Assembly: GCA_028289265.1 (NCBI GenBank)
Contig: JAQGGU010000026.1
Location: forward strand, 1-9,206
Direction: 5' to 3'
Length of the DNA: 9,206 nt
Source of the DNA: Candidatus Saccharimonadota bacterium
GTDB taxonomy: Bacteria; Patescibacteriota; Saccharimonadia; Saccharimonadales; UBA4665
The position numbers and the translations under genes are program-made. The stretch's first letter is position 1, and each line of letters starts with the position of its first letter. This document shows positions 5,895 to 9,206 of the stretch, one piece after another. The notes beneath the pieces are model-generated. The model was not told the DNA's origin. It ran no database searches and saw only the letters and a list, made by a program, of their open reading frames with translations.

Positions 5895-6662
5895 ATGGCC
5901 CATACCTCTGAACATACCCCCCACCAGTCTCCCGCTGAGTTAATTGATACTCGTTTTGGGTTCCTGGCTCATCCGTTAGAACTCACTCCTTATCAGCATA
6001 AACAACATGACAGCGTAATGGAAAACGCCATGGATAATCGGCTTGTCGGTGAAATGCTCTCTGTATTTAATAAAAACGGTGATCAGGGCACCAAAAACCA
6101 TTCTCTCGGGGTTAGCTGGATAGTTGCCGCGGCAGCCCTGGAGCTTGGTCTGGAGAAACGTGATGCCACGATGTTGGCAGTAGCCGGCGCCATACACGAT
6201 ATCGAAAAAGGCAATCCGATTATCAGTTGGGTATTTAATTCACGTGTCAAATATGCTGATAACCCCGCTATGTTCAGGCTAGGGCAGCGTCATGCGAAAT
6301 GGGGAGAGCATAAGGTGAGCCGGCTTGGTTCTGGACCAAATATAGCCATGCTCGTGGGATCTCACCACGGCTTCCAGACTGACCGGCCAGCCTATGGTAT
6401 TACCGCTGATAATGTCCGGGCTTTCGAGGAACCCGATGGCTACGTGCCGCCTATAAAAGTCATGGCTGAGATCCTTGCATCAGGGGATAGTACTCATGCT
6501 TTGAGTGTGGATCCAGCAGTCAGCGGCCGCCTATATCTTAATAAAAGTGATGTCAGTCCTGCTAGGGCTATGGAAGTGGTAAATACTTTGCGAGTACGTG
6601 ATGAGGTGAAACGGGCGATTGGTAAAGTCGTTGGTTACGACGAATTACGCGACGCCGCCTAA
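5895..6662 (+). CDS. HD-superfamily metal-dependent hydrolase with HD-GYP-like ligand layout
   Basis: A 255-residue soluble protein. Likely metal ligands occur in HD-GYP order: H69 (NHSLGVSWI), H101-D102 (GAIHDIEKG, with K105 in the HDxxK place), H133 (QRHAKWGEHKV), H157-H158 (VGSHHGFQ) and D198 (ILASGDSTHAL). The spacing follows the HD-GYP core of cyclic-di-GMP phosphodiesterases, including a segment like 'HHE..DG.GYP', but this reads HHGFQTDRPAYG, so the GYP signature is degenerate and the usual aspartate and proline positions are changed. The glutamate four residues before the first histidine in tri-iron HD-GYP enzymes is also absent (G65), so a binuclear site is more likely. The substrate is therefore open: cyclic dinucleotide, nucleotide or other phosphoester. 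The first 50 residues are unrecognised. No sensor or receiver domain is fused. serS starts 23 nt after its stop from its own promoter. Confidence 0.8.
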   Translation: MAHTSEHTPHQSPAELIDTRFGFLAHPLELTPYQHKQHDSVMENAMDNRLVGEMLSVFNKNGDQGTKNHSLGVSWIVAAAALELGLEKRDATMLAVAGAIHDIEKGNPIISWVFNSRVKYADNPAMFRLGQRHAKWGEHKVSRLGSGPNIAMLVGSHHGFQTDRPAYGITADNVRAFEEPDGYVPPIKVMAEILASGDSTHALSVDPAVSGRLYLNKSDVSPARAMEVVNTLRVRDEVKRAIGKVVGYDELRDAA

Positions 6663-6670
6663 TCTTTTAA

Positions 6671-6681
6671 GCTATAATAGC
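6671..6681 (+). promoter_or_regulatory. -10 box of serS within a small palindrome
   Basis: Perfect TATAAT (6673-6678) sits in GCTATAATAGC, a 5-bp palindrome around one central base, 7 nt before ATG 6686. The mRNA should therefore be leaderless, and no Shine-Dalgarno site exists. No -35 match is seen. The box starts 11 nt after the stop codon of the HD gene. Confidence 0.65.
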
Positions 6682-6685
6682 CGCT

Positions 6686-7984
6686 ATGTTAGATATTCAG
6701 TTTATTCGCGACAATCCTGATCTCGTAGAGGAAAAGTCCAAGCAAAAGGGTTATACAGTAGATATAAAGCAGTTGCTAGAGCTTGATACACAGCGCCGCA
6801 CGCGTCTCACGCAAGTAGAAGAACTGCGCGCCCGCCGCAATACGCTATCCGATCAAATGAAGGGCGGTAAGCCCTCGGACGAACAGCTTGAGCAGGGAAG
6901 GCAGCTCAAGGATGAGATCGGTACATTGGAGGCCGAGCTAGGACCGCTCGAAGAGCACTTTCAAGAACTCCTCAAGACAGTACCAAACATGCCGCTTGAA
7001 GATGTGCCAGTCGGTGCGACCGAAGATGAAAATGTGATCGCGAAAAAGGTAGGAGAACCTGTAGATTTTGGTTTTAAGCCAAAGCATCACCACGAACTGG
7101 CTGAGCCCAAAGACCTTATCGATAAAGAGCGGGCTGCGAAAATTTCCGGCTCACGCTTCGCCTATCTTAAAGGTGATTTAGTCTTACTGCAATTCGCTAT
7201 TATTCAATTTGTTATGCAGACTCTCGGCGATGAGCGCGTACTAGAAAATCTAATCCAAGAAAATAACCTCAATGTTTCTGCCAAGCCGTTTACACCGGTA
7301 TTGCCGCCGGCGATGTTGCGCACTGAGCCTTACGTGGCTTCAGCCCGCCTTAACGCAGAAGAGGTGACCTACAAGATTGAGCAGGACGACCTGTGGCTCA
7401 ACGCCAGCGCGGAGCATACGCTTTGTACTATGTACTGGAACGAAGTCTTGCCGGAAGACATGTTTCCGATCCGTTATATTGGTTATTCTACGTCTTTTAG
7501 GCGGGAAGCAGGCACCTACGGCAAGGACACGGAAGGCATTATCCGCATGCACCAGTTCGACAAACTCGAAATGGAAGTATTTAGTACGCCCGAAACTGGT
7601 CTCGATGAACACTACCTAATGGTTGCTATCCAGGAATATCTAGTACAGCAACTCGGCCTGCCATACCAGATCCTGCAGAAGTGTACTTTTGATATTGGTA
7701 AACCAAATGCACGAGGTGTCGATCTCGAAGTCTGGTTCCCGGGGCAGCAGAAGTACCGCGAGACTCATACTGCCGACTTTATGACCGATTACCAATCGCG
7801 AGACCTGAAGATTCGAGTAAAGCGTAAGAGTGGTGAAACACAGCTAGTACACACCAATGATGCTACGGCATTTGCTCTGGGACGTATCCTGGCCGCTATA
7901 ATGGAAAATTACCAAACAGCGGATGGCCACATTATCATCCCAGAAGTTCTTCGCCCGTATATGCAAGGACGTGAGCAGATTTAG
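6686..7984 (+). CDS. serS: Seryl-tRNA synthetase
   Basis: A 432-residue class II aminoacyl-tRNA synthetase that charges tRNA-Ser (and tRNA-Sec where present) with serine in the cytoplasm; the length is normal. The N-terminal long antiparallel coiled coil (about 28-100) that grips the tRNA long variable arm is clear and charged. Motif 2 is FRREAGTYGKDTEGIIRMHQFDKLE (271-295), with ATP-contacting R272 and E274. Motif 3 is ALGRILAAIMENYQ (397-410), with the invariant R400, ending PEVLRPYM. The serine-pocket segment that is usually T-A-E-V-P-L reads S-A-E-H-T-L (241-246). The N-G-S/T preceding motif 3 reads N-D-A-T (391-394), so this is a divergent clade, but the core is intact. It has its own leaderless promoter at 6673. 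A short ORF begins 3 nt after its TAG stop. Confidence 0.96.
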   Translation: MLDIQFIRDNPDLVEEKSKQKGYTVDIKQLLELDTQRRTRLTQVEELRARRNTLSDQMKGGKPSDEQLEQGRQLKDEIGTLEAELGPLEEHFQELLKTVPNMPLEDVPVGATEDENVIAKKVGEPVDFGFKPKHHHELAEPKDLIDKERAAKISGSRFAYLKGDLVLLQFAIIQFVMQTLGDERVLENLIQENNLNVSAKPFTPVLPPAMLRTEPYVASARLNAEEVTYKIEQDDLWLNASAEHTLCTMYWNEVLPEDMFPIRYIGYSTSFRREAGTYGKDTEGIIRMHQFDKLEMEVFSTPETGLDEHYLMVAIQEYLVQQLGLPYQILQKCTFDIGKPNARGVDLEVWFPGQQKYRETHTADFMTDYQSRDLKIRVKRKSGETQLVHTNDATAFALGRILAAIMENYQTADGHIIIPEVLRPYMQGREQI

Positions 7985-7987
7985 TAT

Positions 7988-8161
7988 ATGAAAGAAGTCA
8001 TCGGTGATTTCGAGTCTTTCATTACTAACATCGATAGAGGCCTGGGTAAGCTGGGACTGAGAACGGGCGGTATATCATATATATCGGTGAAGCTCTACGA
8101 GCAACCGCTTGGAGTGGTGGCTCTAGTACAGCGGCTCGGACTCGGGTACGCCAAGCCGTAA
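7988..8161 (+). CDS. Possible small protein of 57 residues after serS
   Basis: An open frame with ATG 7988, three bases after the serS stop, and TAA at 8159-8161. It begins MKEVIGDFESFITNIDRGLG and ends GLGYAKP. There is no Shine-Dalgarno site at usable distance, so it would depend on coupling to serS. The first half has amphipathic, coding-like composition. The 'GDFESFI..I...L..LGL' pattern faintly recalls the start of YecM/VOC-like proteins, in which case this would be a truncated remnant. That resemblance is a hunch. It may also be chance: a 57-codon frame is not unlikely, and the stretch lies directly before the hpf promoter. Confidence 0.35.
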   Translation: MKEVIGDFESFITNIDRGLGKLGLRTGGISYISVKLYEQPLGVVALVQRLGLGYAKP

Positions 8162-8191
8162 CTAAATTCGTACTTCATAGCCGCTGTAAAT

Positions 8192-8200
8192 TGATACAAT
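8192..8200 (+). promoter_or_regulatory. Extended -10 promoter of hpf
   Basis: TGA followed by TACAAT (8195-8200, five of six consensus). Only a poor -35 (TTCATA at 8174-8179, 15-nt spacing) is visible. Initiation near 8207 would leave a leader of about 57 nt, unlike the leaderless genes upstream. Confidence 0.5.
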
Positions 8201-8247
8201 ACATATGCGGACATGCCATAAAAAGCCAAAAACCAGGTATGACCCTT

Positions 8248-8254
8248 AAGGAGG
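8248..8254 (+). promoter_or_regulatory. Strong Shine-Dalgarno site of hpf
   Basis: AAGGAGG, 9 nt before ATG 8264, is close to the full anti-Shine-Dalgarno complement and is the strongest ribosome-binding site in the window. It shows that canonical initiation operates alongside apparently leaderless genes. Confidence 0.85.
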
Positions 8255-8263
8255 ATAACAAAT

Positions 8264-8632
8264 ATGATTGAACGCTTTGACATTCAATTTATCCATGCGT
8301 CCCGTGATGAAAACTTAACAAAATATGTTACTAAGAAGCTCGGCAAACTCGACCGCTATCTCGCCAAACAATCTCGTCCCAGCGCTCATGCCGAGGTTCA
8401 GCTCAAAGAAGGTAAGGCTACTGATGGCCGCGACTGCACCTGTGAGGTAACCCTCCATTTGCCACACGATGTTATTAATGTATCTGAAACTAGCCTCAAT
8501 ATGTACACCGCGGTGGATATTGTGGAACTGAAGTTAAAGCAACAAATGAGAAAGTATAAAGAGCTGCACACTTCAGGCACGCTGCGCCGCCGCTTATCCA
8601 GCCGCTTTTCCCGTAAATCTGTCGTTGCGTAA
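8264..8632 (+). CDS. hpf: Ribosome hibernation promoting factor, short form (S30AE/RaiA family)
   Basis: A 122-residue protein of the ribosome-associated inhibitor family, which binds the 30S decoding region and holds idle ribosomes inactive in stationary phase or stress. The S30AE fold is visible: beta1 FDIQFIHASRDENL (5-18), helix YVTKKLGKLDRYL (21-33), strands AHAEVQLKEGK and CTCEVTLHLPHDVINVSE (58-75), then the second helix YTAVDIVELKLKQQMRKYKE (81-100). It ends in a basic tail (RRRLSSRFSRK, 108-118). It lacks the C-terminal dimerisation domain of long HPF, so it is the short type that acts in 70S/100S formation with partners or alone. It lies upstream of secA, as in Firmicutes. The gene has its own promoter and a strong SD. 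Confidence 0.92.
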   Translation: MIERFDIQFIHASRDENLTKYVTKKLGKLDRYLAKQSRPSAHAEVQLKEGKATDGRDCTCEVTLHLPHDVINVSETSLNMYTAVDIVELKLKQQMRKYKELHTSGTLRRRLSSRFSRKSVVA

Positions 8633-8686
8633 CAGTGATTAGACTATAGCTGTCAAAAATACGTCGATTTATTGAACATAACGGGG

Positions 8687-8692
8687 TACAAT
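8687..8692 (+). promoter_or_regulatory. Likely -10 box of secA
   Basis: TACAAT (five of six consensus), 76 nt before GTG 8769, embedded in the near-dyad GGGTAC-AAT-GTA-a-CCC (8684-8699). The only -35-like match, TTGAAC (8672-8677), is spaced 9 nt, too close to pair with it. Initiation near 8699 would give a leader of about 70 nt. Confidence 0.4.
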
Positions 8693-8703
8693 GTAACCCA
8701 GCA

Positions 8704-8732
8704 CTTTCATGATGTCTTTGCTTGCATGAAAG
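8704..8732 (+). promoter_or_regulatory. Stem-loop in the secA leader
   Basis: CTTTCATG (8704-8711) and CATGAAAG (8725-8732) are perfect reverse complements with a 13-nt loop, ending 36 nt before the GTG. There is no strong T-tract after it, so it is more likely a leader structure than a terminator. An 8-bp repeat with such a loop is expected by chance about once or twice per window. Confidence 0.35.
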
Positions 8733-8754
8733 ACCCGAATTTTCTAGATATCAG

Positions 8755-8761
8755 GGAGAGG
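8755..8761 (+). promoter_or_regulatory. Shine-Dalgarno site of secA
   Basis: The purine run GGAGAGG gives GAGG (8758-8761) 7 nt before GTG 8769, and GGAG (8755-8758) 10 nt before it. This supports the GTG start, which yields the family-typical N-terminus [14 protein letters not shown]. Confidence 0.65.
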
Positions 8762-8768
8762 GAATAAC

Positions 8769-9206
8769 GTGAATATTGTATTCAAAAAAGTATTGGGTGA
8801 CCCCAATGCCAGAACGGTAAAGAGACTTAAGCGCCGCGTGCGTGATGTAAACGCGCTTGCTGACAAGTATCAGAAAATGAGCGATGAAAAGCTTCAGGCA
8901 CAGACCGAGGCTCTAAAGAAACGCCTTAAAAAAGAGTCGTTGGACAAGATATTGCCTGACGCCTTTGCTGTCGTACGTGAAGCTGCTACCCGGACGCTCG
9001 GACAGCGTCACTTCGATGTACAGCTGATCGGTGGTATGGTGTTGCACGAAGGTAATGTCGCTGAGATGAAGACCGGTGAAGGTAAAACCCTCGTAGCCAC
9101 AGCGCCTGTGTATCTGAACGCGCTGACCGGCAAGGGTGTGCTCGTCGTTACCGTTAACGATTATCTGGCACAGCGTGATGCCGGCTGGATGGCCGAAGTC
9201 TATTAT
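8769..9206 (+). CDS. secA: Protein translocase ATPase SecA, N-terminal part (cut by window edge)
   Basis: The first 146 residues of SecA, the motor that drives preproteins through SecYEG at the inner face of the membrane; the full protein is usually 800-900 residues. The start is GTG, with an SD 7 nt away. Seen: the N-terminal helix with basic residues ([16 protein letters not shown], 15-30), the Q-motif region [13 protein letters not shown] (78-90), the SecA-specific Walker [17 protein letters not shown] (98-113) with K106-T107, and the [15 protein letters not shown] block (127-141) of nucleotide-binding domain 1. All family-defining residues in this part are present and the frame stays open to the edge, so the gene is truncated only by the window. 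A preceding hpf matches the order in Firmicutes such as Bacillus. Confidence 0.97.
   Translation, partial: MNIVFKKVLGDPNARTVKRLKRRVRDVNALADKYQKMSDEKLQAQTEALKKRLKKESLDKILPDAFAVVREAATRTLGQRHFDVQLIGGMVLHEGNVAEMKTGEGKTLVATAPVYLNALTGKGVLVVTVNDYLAQRDAGWMAEVYY

Larger units (their letters stand above)
8162..8263. other. Leader and promoter region of hpf
   Basis: This gap carries the hpf promoter, a leader of about 57 nt and the Shine-Dalgarno site. The leader contains a 14-codon frame (8205-8249, peptide MRTCHKKPKTRYDP) whose TAA stop overlaps the Shine-Dalgarno AAGGAGG by two bases. No strong hairpin is visible. Confidence 0.5.
8633..8768. other. hpf-secA intergenic region with secA leader
   Basis: Holds a -10-like TACAAT (8687-8692), a dyad around it, an 8-bp hairpin (8704-8732) and the secA Shine-Dalgarno site. 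No small ORF of note and no clear intrinsic terminator for hpf are visible. Confidence 0.5.

Noticed and set aside
7340..7612. Open frame of 90 codons on the minus strand
   Set aside because: It is antisense to the conserved motif 2 region of serS; composition is a shadow of that gene.

Overview
The window reads as a piece of a small, gene-dense bacterial chromosome, most likely a Patescibacteria/CPR member and perhaps Saccharibacteria (TM7). This placement is inference. It rests on very short intergenic gaps, several genes that appear to be transcribed without a leader, a pseudopilin-like protein, a TRAM-type RNA methyltransferase without the usual Fe-S cysteines, a divergent SerS, and several family-less proteins. 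No rRNA, tRNA, insertion sequence or CRISPR array was seen, and the standard genetic code reads all genes intact.

Layout: 1-113 is a non-coding or gene-end stretch. 114-791 is a degenerate SAM-methyltransferase-fold protein. 837-1460 is a HAD phosphatase that overlaps by one base a TrmA/RlmD-type m5U RNA methyltransferase (1460-2719), forming an operon. 2794-3639 is an orphan three-helix membrane protein, convergent with an unknown 159-residue gene on the minus strand (3674-4153). That gene is divergent from a membrane-anchored pseudopilin-like protein (4297-4974). Next come a stand-alone RecB-like PD-(D/E)XK nuclease with two CxxC pairs (5022-5813), a degenerate HD-GYP-like metal-dependent hydrolase (5895-6662) and seryl-tRNA synthetase (6686-7984). 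A possible 57-residue small ORF (7988-8161) is followed by a short ribosome hibernation factor (8264-8632) and the first 146 codons of secA, cut by the window edge. The last two genes keep the hpf-secA order known from Firmicutes.

Functionally this is housekeeping (translation, rRNA/tRNA modification, ribosome hibernation, Sec export) mixed with lineage-specific genes. The clearest non-coding signal is a recurrent promoter core, TG-n-TATAAT-A or close variants. It lies 7-8 nt upstream of the start codon for three genes and 12 nt for a fourth, which implies leaderless or nearly leaderless mRNAs. rlmD-like, pseudopilin, hpf and secA instead carry Shine-Dalgarno sites. A perfect 10-bp inverted repeat spans the -10 box and start codon of the HAD gene and is the most unusual local structure. 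I did not find convincing evidence of a new multi-gene defence or mobile system.
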